Positions 6,056 to 12,225 of a stretch of 12,225 nt of DNA are shown here, piece after piece. The first letter of the stretch is position 1. Each line of letters begins with the position of its first letter. The stretch is from positions 1-12,225 of the forward strand of contig CALADZ010000131.1 in the NCBI GenBank assembly GCA_937890575.1, given 5' to 3'. Under the pieces are notes generated by a model that was not told the DNA's origin, ran no database searches, and saw nothing but the letters and a program-made list of their open reading frames with translations. This DNA is from MAG-120531 sp002378585. Its GTDB lineage: Bacteria; Bacteroidota; Bacteroidia; Flavobacteriales; Flavobacteriaceae. A program made the translations under genes and the position numbers.

Positions 6056-7735
6056 ATGGATAAAATGTCAAACAACGAGCCATTACCCATTCTAAAGCGG
6101 TTTTTTAGGCTGCTTACTTTAGAACGAAAAACCATCGCCCAAATTATTTACTACGCGTTATTTGCCGGTGTGGTCAACCTTTCACTTCCCTTGGGAATTC
6201 AGGCTATTGTCAATTTTATTCAAATGGGTGACTACAGCACCTCATGGATTTTACTGGGGATTTTAGTGGTGTTGGGGGTAATTTTTGTTGGGTTACTCCA
6301 ATTGATGCAGTTGCGCATTACTGAAGACCTGCAACAAAAAATATTTACGCGCACCTCCTTTGACCTCGCTTATAGATTTCCTAAAATGAAGTGGAGTGCA
6401 CTTCAAGGTCGCTATGCGCCAGAACTGGCCAATCGTTTTTTTGAAACCCTGACCATACAAAAAGGGGTCACAAAAATATTGATTGACTTCAGTGCCGCAT
6501 TGCTTCAAATTATATTTGGTTTGATCCTGCTTTCCCTGTACCATCCATTTTTTATCGCCTACGGGGTTGTTTTGCTCACGCTGGTGGTGGTCATATTTAA
6601 ATACTCCATACCAAAAGGACTAGAAACCAGTCTATTGGAATCAAAATACAAGTATAAAGTTGTTCATTGGATTCAAGACATCGCTCGTTCACTACTGTCT
6701 TTTAAACTATCCGGGAAGACTACCTGGGCCATGGATAAAAGCAACGTATTGATAGGCAGCTATCTAGATGCTCGTGAAAAACATTTCAAGGTGTTGGTGC
6801 GTCAATACTTAAAGATGATTGGTTTTAAAGCTTTGGTCACAGCGGCTTTACTGTTTATCGGGGGTACGTTGGTGATCAATCAACAGATGAATATTGGTCA
6901 ATTTGTTGCTGCAGAGATCATTATACTGTTGATGATCAACTCAGTGGAAAAACTCATCTTGGGATTAGAGACCTTTTACGATGTATTGACCTCGATCGAG
7001 AAGCTGGCCCAAATCAATGATATTGAATTGGAAGATATGGAAGAGCAATCATTGTCGGAAAAGGAACTGGGAACGACTTGGCAGCTTGAAGCGCATAATA
7101 TTGGCTTTGGGTTTACGGAAAACAGATTGCTCAGCAACATCAACTTTATCCTGGAGCCGGGAGATAAATACTACCTGTACGGGGCACATGGTTCAGGCAA
7201 ATCCACCTTAATTCAACTACTTCTTGGGATTATCAATCCACAAGAAGGTCATATATCCTTGCAGGACAGGCACTTAGAGTCCATACCACGATCGCAATAC
7301 CATCAAGGAATAGGAAAAGTATTGGCCAGAGAAACACTATTTGAAGGGACACTCCGAGAAAATATAAGTATGATGCATCCAGATATTTCTGAGGAGCACA
7401 TTTGGGATGTGATTACAGACTGCCACCTATCCGATTTGGTGAATCAATGGCCCAACGGATTGGAAACACCGCTTCAATCAGAAGGCCTTCAAATGCCTGG
7501 ATCGGTGGTGCGGAAGATACTATTGGCCAGAGCGTTGGTCAAAAAACCAAAAATATTGGTGTTGGAGCACTTTTTAGAGGTATTCCAGAAAGAAGAAGCC
7601 GCCTACTTTAAAGCATTTTTAACCCGTAAAGAGGCGCCGTGGACCTTGCTTATGGTGGGTCAAAACAAACCCGAAAAAGGATTGTGGGACAAGGTTTGGC
7701 ACATTGAGGCAGGCACCATTAATGAAGAACAATAG
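6056..7735 (+). CDS. ABC exporter, fused transmembrane and ATPase domains, degenerate NBD motifs
   Basis: This 559-residue inner-membrane half-transporter is predicted to dimerise and drive the tripartite exporter encoded here. About six transmembrane helices fall at 27-50, 62-84, 143-160, 164-182, 253-275 and 280-300. There is no N-terminal C39 peptidase domain. The ATPase domain spans about 343-555. Walker A is intact (GAHGSGKST, 376-384). Other motifs deviate: the Q-loop position is A424 (KVLARE), the signature is MPGSV at 480-484 instead of LSGGQ, Walker B reads ILVLEH with E504 for Asp and H505 for the catalytic Glu, and the H-loop position is Q536. The surrounding KILLARAL and TLRENI segments align well, so this is divergence rather than a frameshift. 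I recall similar changes in Bacteroidota relatives next to HlyD and TolC genes, which suggests a family trait. First in the operon; the second ATG (6065) is an alternative start. Substrate unknown. Confidence 0.9.
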   Translation: MDKMSNNEPLPILKRFFRLLTLERKTIAQIIYYALFAGVVNLSLPLGIQAIVNFIQMGDYSTSWILLGILVVLGVIFVGLLQLMQLRITEDLQQKIFTRTSFDLAYRFPKMKWSALQGRYAPELANRFFETLTIQKGVTKILIDFSAALLQIIFGLILLSLYHPFFIAYGVVLLTLVVVIFKYSIPKGLETSLLESKYKYKVVHWIQDIARSLLSFKLSGKTTWAMDKSNVLIGSYLDAREKHFKVLVRQYLKMIGFKALVTAALLFIGGTLVINQQMNIGQFVAAEIIILLMINSVEKLILGLETFYDVLTSIEKLAQINDIELEDMEEQSLSEKELGTTWQLEAHNIGFGFTENRLLSNINFILEPGDKYYLYGAHGSGKSTLIQLLLGIINPQEGHISLQDRHLESIPRSQYHQGIGKVLARETLFEGTLRENISMMHPDISEEHIWDVITDCHLSDLVNQWPNGLETPLQSEGLQMPGSVVRKILLARALVKKPKILVLEHFLEVFQKEEAAYFKAFLTRKEAPWTLLMVGQNKPEKGLWDKVWHIEAGTINEEQ

Positions 7736-7746
7736 CGGAACGAGTT

Positions 7747-9093
7747 ATGTTAGAAATTTCAAATAATTCTCTCAAAAACAAAGTAAACCTGAAAGGGTTT
7801 AGCTCTTTTAGACGCCTGGAGGACACCGAACGATTTAAAATATTTTCGCGATTGCTCAAAGGTTTTAGTGTGTTTATCTTGATTCTGTTGTTTCTTCCTT
7901 GGACGCAAAACATACGGGGCAAAGGGGCCGTGACTACGTTAACTCCTGACCAAAGACCACAACAAATTCAAACTGTTATTGCAGGACGTATAGAGCGCTG
8001 GTATGTGCGTGAAGGGGATCGAGTGGAAAAAGGAGATACCATACTGTATATGTCTGAGGTTAAGGATGATTATTTTGACCTAGCGTTGATTGAGCGTACC
8101 CAAGGGCAGGTAGATGCAAAAAATGAAAAAGTAGTCGCCTACCAGGCCAAAGTAAGTGCGCTCGCCAATCAAAAATCTGCCTTGATTCAAGAGTTGGCGC
8201 TGAAAAAAGAACAGGCGCAAAACAAATTAATTCAGGCACAACTCAGCGCTCAAAGCGATAGTATTGAACTCATAGCTGCCAAATTAGAACGCAATATTGC
8301 GCAAACACAGTTGGACCGAACCCAAAATTTATTTGACCAAGGACTCAAGGCGGTTACCGATGTAGAAGACAAAAAGTTGAAGTTTCAATCAGCACAGGCC
8401 AAAACAATTGCACAGGAAAACAAATGGTTAAGCAGCAAAAACAGCATCATCAATGCCCGAGTAGACTTGGTGAGATTGGCGGCTGAGTACGGTGAGAAAA
8501 TCGCTAAAGCAGAAAGTGAGCAGATGAGCGCCCGTAGTGACAGGTCTGAATCAGAAGCAGATGTCTACAAGTTGCAAAATCAGATGTCGAACTATCAAAC
8601 TCGTAAAGACCTGCGCTATGTGCTTGCACCAAGGGATGGTTACATCAATAAAATTGCCCCTGCAGGTATTGGAGAAACCCTAAAAGAAGGAGAGGAGGTA
8701 GCTACTATTTTACCCGAGCTGGTAGACCTAGCTGTAGAGACATACATCCGCCCCATAGATATCCCCCTTGTGCGCATCGGCACACACGTACAGATCTTAT
8801 TTGACGGATGGCCTACGGTCGTATTTAGCGGCTGGCCAGGGATTTCTTACGGAACTTTTGGAGGTAAAGTAGTGGCCATTGAAAACAACATTAGCGCCAA
8901 TGGCATGTATCGTTTGCTGATTGCTCCCGATGATCCAGATCAGGATTGGCCTGAAGTGCGGGTAGGTTCAGGAGCGCAAACATTGGCATTACTGGATGAT
9001 GTGCCCATTTGGTTTGAGCTGTGGAGAAACTTGAACGGATTCCCCCCCAACTATTACCAACCTAACCTGAAAGAAAATGATCAGAAAAAATAA
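7747..9093 (+). CDS. HlyD-family membrane fusion (periplasmic adaptor) protein
   Basis: This 448-residue adaptor is predicted to link the ABC protein to the TolC-like channel. A cytoplasmic N-terminus (about 1-35) is followed by one transmembrane helix (about 38-52). The first half of a lipoyl/biotinyl-like hairpin domain is at about 74-103 (GRIERWYVREGDRVEKGD). A long Gln/Lys/Ala-rich coiled-coil hairpin covers about 110-290 and includes the family-typical LFDQGL turn (195-200). The second lipoyl half begins at APRDGYI (294-300), followed by a beta-barrel and membrane-proximal region ending in a Trp-rich tail. The length and the retained N-terminal anchor fit type I secretion adaptors better than lipoprotein RND adaptors. 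The start lies 11 bases after the ABC stop, with GGAACGAG as a plausible ribosome site. Its stop lies inside the TolC-like gene, indicating tight co-translation. Confidence 0.92.
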   Translation: MLEISNNSLKNKVNLKGFSSFRRLEDTERFKIFSRLLKGFSVFILILLFLPWTQNIRGKGAVTTLTPDQRPQQIQTVIAGRIERWYVREGDRVEKGDTILYMSEVKDDYFDLALIERTQGQVDAKNEKVVAYQAKVSALANQKSALIQELALKKEQAQNKLIQAQLSAQSDSIELIAAKLERNIAQTQLDRTQNLFDQGLKAVTDVEDKKLKFQSAQAKTIAQENKWLSSKNSIINARVDLVRLAAEYGEKIAKAESEQMSARSDRSESEADVYKLQNQMSNYQTRKDLRYVLAPRDGYINKIAPAGIGETLKEGEEVATILPELVDLAVETYIRPIDIPLVRIGTHVQILFDGWPTVVFSGWPGISYGTFGGKVVAIENNISANGMYRLLIAPDDPDQDWPEVRVGSGAQTLALLDDVPIWFELWRNLNGFPPNYYQPNLKENDQKK

Positions 9094-10552
9094 ACTGATT
9101 GCTTTATGGATGTGGTTGGCGATATGTCTCCCCTTATCGGCACAGTTACCCGGCTCAGAAAACAGCCAAGTTATGACGGTTGCTCAGTATTTCGATCTAG
9201 TGCTCAGCAACCACCCCATAGCCCAGCAAGTGCGCCTGGACAATAAGATTGCTCAAGCAGCCATTCTTAAAGCACGTGGAGCATTTGATCCAAAAGTTGG
9301 TTGGAAAGACGGTGGTAAAACATTAAGTGGCGTTTCTTATTACGAGGCCCAAAGCAGTTACCTGACCGTACCTACGTGGTTCGGTATTGAGCTCACTGCG
9401 GGGCGTGATCAGATTACTGGGACAAACGTTGATCCATCACAAAAAACACCAGATCAAGGACTTTATTACGCAGGAATCAGCATCCCTCTGGGTGCTGGAT
9501 TTTGGATCAATGAGCGAATGGCTGAACTCAAAAAAGCAAAAATTGCCCAAACACAAACACAAGCCGAACAGGTACTTGCCTATAACGAATTGCTTTTTCG
9601 GGCGAGTCAGGCCTATGGAAATTGGATTGCAGCACATCAAAAACTAAATCTCTACGATCAAATGCAAGCCAATGCGGAACTTCGCCTAGCGGGTGTTCAA
9701 CAACAAGTGCTTCAAGGGGATAAACCTGAAATTGAACGGTTAGAGGCCTCTATCGTGGTGCAAAACAGAAATCTCCAGAGAGAACAAGCAAAAATAGAGC
9801 TGATCAAAAAGACCTTGGAGGTGTCCAATTTTTTATGGGATGAACAAGGGCGCCCCTTGGTTTTAGCCCCTGAACTTATCCCGGAAGACAGCTTGGATGA
9901 AGTGTTGGAGCGTTGGTTGGTGATTGAGGGTATCGATGTAGCCCAGACCGTGCTCAATCATCCCAAAATGGATTATTTAAGAGCTAAAATTGCTGAAAGC
10001 CAAGTAGATAGAAAACTACTTCGGGATGCGATTAAACCTCAAGTGAATTTTAATTACCAAAGATTATCCACAGAAGCTGTTGTTCCTCAAAACTGGATGG
10101 ACAACAACAATCAGGTAGCCGGCTTGACTGTTCAGATTCCTTTGTTGTGGCGAAAAGAAAGAGGTGGCATACAATCCATTCAAGCGAAAATTGAGCAGCA
10201 GCAGTGGAATCTCGCGTATACACAACAAGAATGGACTAATGAAATTACCGGTCAGATTCAGCAAGTTGCCTCTCTAGAAACGCAATTTGAGCTAAACCAA
10301 GCCATAGCAGAGGACTATAAAACCCTGTTGAACGCTGAACAGACCAAATGGTCCTATGGTGAAAGTTCTCTGTTTTTGGTCAACACAAGAGAGAATAGCT
10401 ACATAGATGCCCAGATAAATCGGTTATCCCTAGGCGCATTTCTCTGGGAAGCTAAAGCAAAAACGATTAAAGACCTTGCTTGGTTTGTCACTGCTATACC
10501 CCCACAGAAAGCACCTTTGCTTGGTCCCCAACCAATTGAACTTGATCGATAA
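9077..10552 (+). CDS. TolC-family outer membrane efflux protein
   Basis: This 491-residue outer-membrane channel is predicted to complete the export conduit. The signal peptide spans about 1-23, ending LSAQ. The two tandem OEP repeats of the TolC fold are visible: the first opens at LSNHPIAQQVRLDNKIAQAA (43-62) and the second at LNHPKMDYLRAKIAESQVDR (293-312). Each leads into a long amphipathic helix, and KARGAFDPKV and IKPQVNFNY mark the strand entries. GESSLFLVNTREN (428-440) is a typical C-terminal helix segment. The ATG overlaps the last 17 bases of the HlyD gene, so the two are translationally coupled. The last 59 bases overlap the end of the convergent mannose-6-phosphate isomerase gene. 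There is no room for an ordinary terminator between them. Confidence 0.92.
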   Translation: MIRKNKLIALWMWLAICLPLSAQLPGSENSQVMTVAQYFDLVLSNHPIAQQVRLDNKIAQAAILKARGAFDPKVGWKDGGKTLSGVSYYEAQSSYLTVPTWFGIELTAGRDQITGTNVDPSQKTPDQGLYYAGISIPLGAGFWINERMAELKKAKIAQTQTQAEQVLAYNELLFRASQAYGNWIAAHQKLNLYDQMQANAELRLAGVQQQVLQGDKPEIERLEASIVVQNRNLQREQAKIELIKKTLEVSNFLWDEQGRPLVLAPELIPEDSLDEVLERWLVIEGIDVAQTVLNHPKMDYLRAKIAESQVDRKLLRDAIKPQVNFNYQRLSTEAVVPQNWMDNNNQVAGLTVQIPLLWRKERGGIQSIQAKIEQQQWNLAYTQQEWTNEITGQIQQVASLETQFELNQAIAEDYKTLLNAEQTKWSYGESSLFLVNTRENSYIDAQINRLSLGAFLWEAKAKTIKDLAWFVTAIPPQKAPLLGPQPIELDR

Positions 10553-11465
10553 CTGCCGGTATTAAAAGAGTTTCTCCGCAATTGATGGAATAAACTCCAC
10601 TAGCGGTATGCACGCTGGCCTCACCGCCAACGCCGATCAAAAGGGTAAATGAATCTCTCTGGGTTAGATCTAAAGCAACTGTTCCAGAAACCGACCACAT
10701 AAAGGTTTCAAAGTAAGGGCTTTTGACCAGAAGGGTGTTTTGATTTACTGCGGTTGAATAGGCTGTTTTATACTGTTCATGGACCTTAAAATCAATCACT
10801 TCCAACGCTTGGTCGATGTGAAGTTCCCGTTTTGTTCCAGTAGCTGGGTCCACGCGATCATAGTCATAAATACGGTATGTGATGTCAGAGGTTTGTTGAA
10901 TTTCCGCCAACAGAACACCAGCTCCTATGGCATGTACTCTACCTGTAGGAATATAGAACGTATCTCCCTCTACTACTGTTTCACTGTGCATCACCTCGAG
11001 CACTTGATTAGTTGTGATCCGTTTTTCAAACTCAGCAGGGGTTAATGACTCATCAAATCCAACCAACAATGAGGCTTCAGCATCCGCCTGCATCACATAC
11101 CACATTTCGTTTTTTCCGAAGGATTGATGCTTAGCTTTGGCCACTTCATCAGAAGGGTGTACCTGGATCGATAAAGGCGTCCGAGCGTCTATAAATTTTA
11201 TCAATAGAGGAAACTCCCCACCAAACCGATCAATGACAGATTGCCCCATTAAATCAGCTCCAAACTCAGCAATCAACTGGCGCAATGAGGTTCCTTGAAG
11301 AGGTCCTTCAGCGACTAAGGTTTCATCTCCAGGTACATCTGAAATTTCCCAAGATTCTCCAATTGAATCACCTGTGCACTGTTTAGATAAATGCTGGCGC
11401 AGTTTTTCTCCACCCCAAATACGGTACTTAAAAATTGGCGCAAAACGCAAAGGATATAAACTCAT
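10494..11465 (-). CDS. manA: Mannose-6-phosphate isomerase, class I (short, Bacillus-type)
   Basis: This 323-residue cytoplasmic zinc enzyme interconverts mannose 6-phosphate and fructose 6-phosphate, feeding GDP-mannose synthesis or mannose catabolism. Metal ligands are readable: Q101 and H103 in SIQVHPSD, E120 in KNEMWY, and H178 in GRVHAIG. The likely catalytic Arg is R198 in DITYRIYDYDR. The N-terminal FKYRIWGG segment is also characteristic. Its length matches the short bacterial isomerases rather than the roughly 390-residue enterobacterial form. The gene lies 39 bases downstream of the PEGA lipoprotein gene on the same strand. Its 3' end overlaps the convergent TolC-like gene by 59 bases. 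A -7-like element sits only 4 bases before its ATG. Confidence 0.95.
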   Translation of the reverse strand: MSLYPLRFAPIFKYRIWGGEKLRQHLSKQCTGDSIGESWEISDVPGDETLVAEGPLQGTSLRQLIAEFGADLMGQSVIDRFGGEFPLLIKFIDARTPLSIQVHPSDEVAKAKHQSFGKNEMWYVMQADAEASLLVGFDESLTPAEFEKRITTNQVLEVMHSETVVEGDTFYIPTGRVHAIGAGVLLAEIQQTSDITYRIYDYDRVDPATGTKRELHIDQALEVIDFKVHEQYKTAYSTAVNQNTLLVKSPYFETFMWSVSGTVALDLTQRDSFTLLIGVGGEASVHTASGVYSINCGETLLIPAVIDQVQLVGDQAKVLSVGV

Positions 11466-11469
11466 GCGG

Positions 11470-11477
11470 CAAATATA
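11470..11477 (-). promoter_or_regulatory. Exact TAnnTTTG-type element just before manA
   Basis: On the minus strand TATATTTG matches the Bacteroidota -7 consensus exactly, with only CCGC between it and the manA ATG. No TTG occurs at the usual -33 distance. If functional it would give a leaderless message; otherwise it is a chance match and manA is read from the PEGA gene promoter. Confidence 0.3.
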
Positions 11478-11504
11478 CCAAAACCGCCATGGAAATTAAC
11501 TGGA

Positions 11505-11957
11505 CTAATCCAATACAATCATGGTTTCAATGACTTGATTCTTTTCATCGATCACCACTTTTGAAATCCTCCCTTGTTCCAGATACCCCTGAACCGCAAG
11601 AGACTGCGCATCCATATCCACCTTGATATACTTGGTTTTTACCCGGCGCAAAGATCCGGTTAAAGCGTCTATGCCCCAACCTACCAAAGAAACTCCGTTA
11701 ATGATGGCCACCAAATTAAAACGCGAATCCACCACGACCACTTTATCTTTAAAATCCCTCAGACGAAAGTCTAAGCGATCATCTGCCTTTAACTTAATTT
11801 GGGTAGGGGTAGTTCCACGTTCCATGCCATTGACATAAATCACGGCCCCTGATGGGTTGCTTTCCAATAATACCTTTCGAGAAGATCCGGTTAAAATAGT
11901 CGCACAGCTGGTCAGTAATAACAAAGAGGACAATGAAGATACAATCAGTTTTTTCAT
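11505..11957 (-). CDS. Small PEGA-domain lipoprotein
   Basis: This 150-residue envelope lipoprotein has no assigned function. I start it at the ATG at 11957, which places MKKLIVSSLSSLLLLTSC as a clean lipoprotein signal with Cys18. An upstream in-frame TTG (11987) would add ten residues before the signal and is less likely. Residues about 28-70 match a PEGA repeat (SNPSGAVIYVNGMERGTTP), a small beta domain found on surface proteins. A hydrophobic glycine-rich stretch, about 80-101 (NLVAIINGVSLVGWGIDALTG), follows, and then a charged C-terminal tail. I recall similar PEGA lipoproteins with a CATI start and a Gly-rich hydrophobic segment in Bacteroidota, but cannot name a role. It lies 39 bases upstream of manA and may share its transcript. 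Confidence 0.8.
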   Translation of the reverse strand: MKKLIVSSLSSLLLLTSCATILTGSSRKVLLESNPSGAVIYVNGMERGTTPTQIKLKADDRLDFRLRDFKDKVVVVDSRFNLVAIINGVSLVGWGIDALTGSLRRVKTKYIKVDMDAQSLAVQGYLEQGRISKVVIDEKNQVIETMIVLD

Positions 11958-12119
11958 AGGTTTTTGGATTAATTGATTACCCGACAAGGATACCTATAAC
12001 ACTCATTTGTTACTTGATTTTTCGTTCATGCAACCAATTTTCCGATTATCGAAAAAAGGACCTATGGGTAGATTTGCACAATTAAGCACTAGCCCTTACC
12101 TTTCCAACAAATAAAGTAC
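11958..12119. other. Divergent intergenic region between PEGA lipoprotein and surface lipoprotein genes
   Basis: These 162 bases lie between divergently transcribed genes. The plus-strand side carries a convincing -7 element (separate entry). On the minus strand TATCCTTG (11985-11992) is one mismatch from TAnnTTTG, about 27 bases before the PEGA ATG, but no TTG partner is evident. I see no RNA gene or long repeat here. Confidence 0.5.
12046..12076 (+). promoter_or_regulatory. Putative promoter for the terminal lipoprotein gene
   Basis: TAGATTTG at 12069-12076 matches the -7 consensus TAnnTTTG exactly. TTA at 12046-12048 lies 20 bases upstream, near the expected -33 position (TTG expected). 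The ATG is 43 bases downstream of the -7 element, leaving a normal leader of about 35 bases. Confidence 0.5.
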
Positions 12120-12225
12120 ATGAATCCACGAATTGCACTTATTTCAGGCTTGTTAATAGCTCTTTTTTCATCCTGCTCTTCGGGCGGAGGTGAAGACACC
12201 CCAACACCACCACCTCCTGTGGTGA
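12120..12225 (+). CDS. Surface lipoprotein, 5' part only (truncated by window end)
   Basis: Only the first 35 codons are visible. The ATG at 12120 opens a lipoprotein signal, residues 1-18, with FSSC giving lipidated Cys19. The mature start is SSGGGED, followed by a Thr/Pro linker TPTPPPPVV. An acidic residue shortly after the lipidated Cys and a Ser/Gly/Pro-rich linker are typical of lipoproteins exported to the Bacteroidota cell surface. The linker usually precedes a catalytic or binding domain, which here lies beyond the window, so function cannot be assigned. A good -7 element precedes the gene. It is divergent from the PEGA lipoprotein. Confidence 0.75.
   Translation, partial: MNPRIALISGLLIALFSSCSSGGGEDTPTPPPPVV

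Noticed and set aside
7496..7530. Possible frameshift or pseudogenisation explaining the abnormal ABC signature
   Set aside because: The frame is continuous, and flanking motifs (KILLARAL before, hydrophobic Walker B strand after) keep exact family spacing, so substitutions rather than a frameshift explain the motif.
7719..7922. 67-codon minus-strand frame across the ABC/HlyD junction
   Set aside because: It is antisense to two tightly spaced operon genes and has no supporting features.
10553..10600. Intrinsic terminator downstream of the TolC-like gene
   Set aside because: No GC-rich hairpin with a T-run is visible, and the region is coding sequence of manA on the other strand.
11958..11987. 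Extended start of the PEGA lipoprotein at TTG 11987
   Set aside because: It would place ten extra residues before a compact, standard lipoprotein signal that starts perfectly at ATG 11957.

Overview
The window looks like a chromosomal stretch from a marine-type Bacteroidota, most likely Flavobacteriia. The signs are several near-perfect TAnnTTTG promoter elements, AT-rich start regions with little Shine-Dalgarno sequence, many Sec and lipoprotein signals, and protein families typical of that phylum. This placement is inferred from the sequence alone. Coding density is high. No IS, tRNA, rRNA, CRISPR array or prophage gene was seen, and no gene-free stretch exceeds about 200 bases.

Block 1 (30-4669, minus strand) reads from right to left as three exported proteins. 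They are an M19 dipeptidase lipoprotein with all metal ligands present, a small secreted protein made of two lipocalin-like/DUF4488-like repeats (7 bases after the dipeptidase), and a large secreted M14 zinc carboxypeptidase with a C-terminal amidotransferase-like domain (103 bases further on). This looks like a periplasmic or surface peptide-scavenging unit.

Block 2 (4748-10552, plus strand) starts with a secreted serine hydrolase of the class A beta-lactamase fold, divergent from block 1. After a 93-base repeat-rich gap comes a compact operon for a tripartite exporter. It encodes an ABC transmembrane/ATPase protein, a HlyD-like adaptor 11 bases downstream, and a TolC-like outer-membrane factor that overlaps the adaptor by 17 bases. 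Together these could span both membranes as a type I secretion or drug-efflux-like machine. The ATPase domain is odd: Walker A is intact, but the Q-loop, ABC signature, Walker B and H-loop positions all depart from consensus. No obvious cargo gene lies in the window.

Block 3 (10494-11957, minus strand) holds a class I mannose-6-phosphate isomerase and, 39 bases upstream of it, a small PEGA-domain lipoprotein. The isomerase converges on the TolC gene and their coding ends overlap by 59 bases. At 12120 a plus-strand gene for a Ser/Gly-rich, proline-linked surface lipoprotein begins and runs off the window.

The best candidates for something new are the ATPase with degenerate catalytic motifs and the palindrome/direct-repeat cluster directly in front of its operon.
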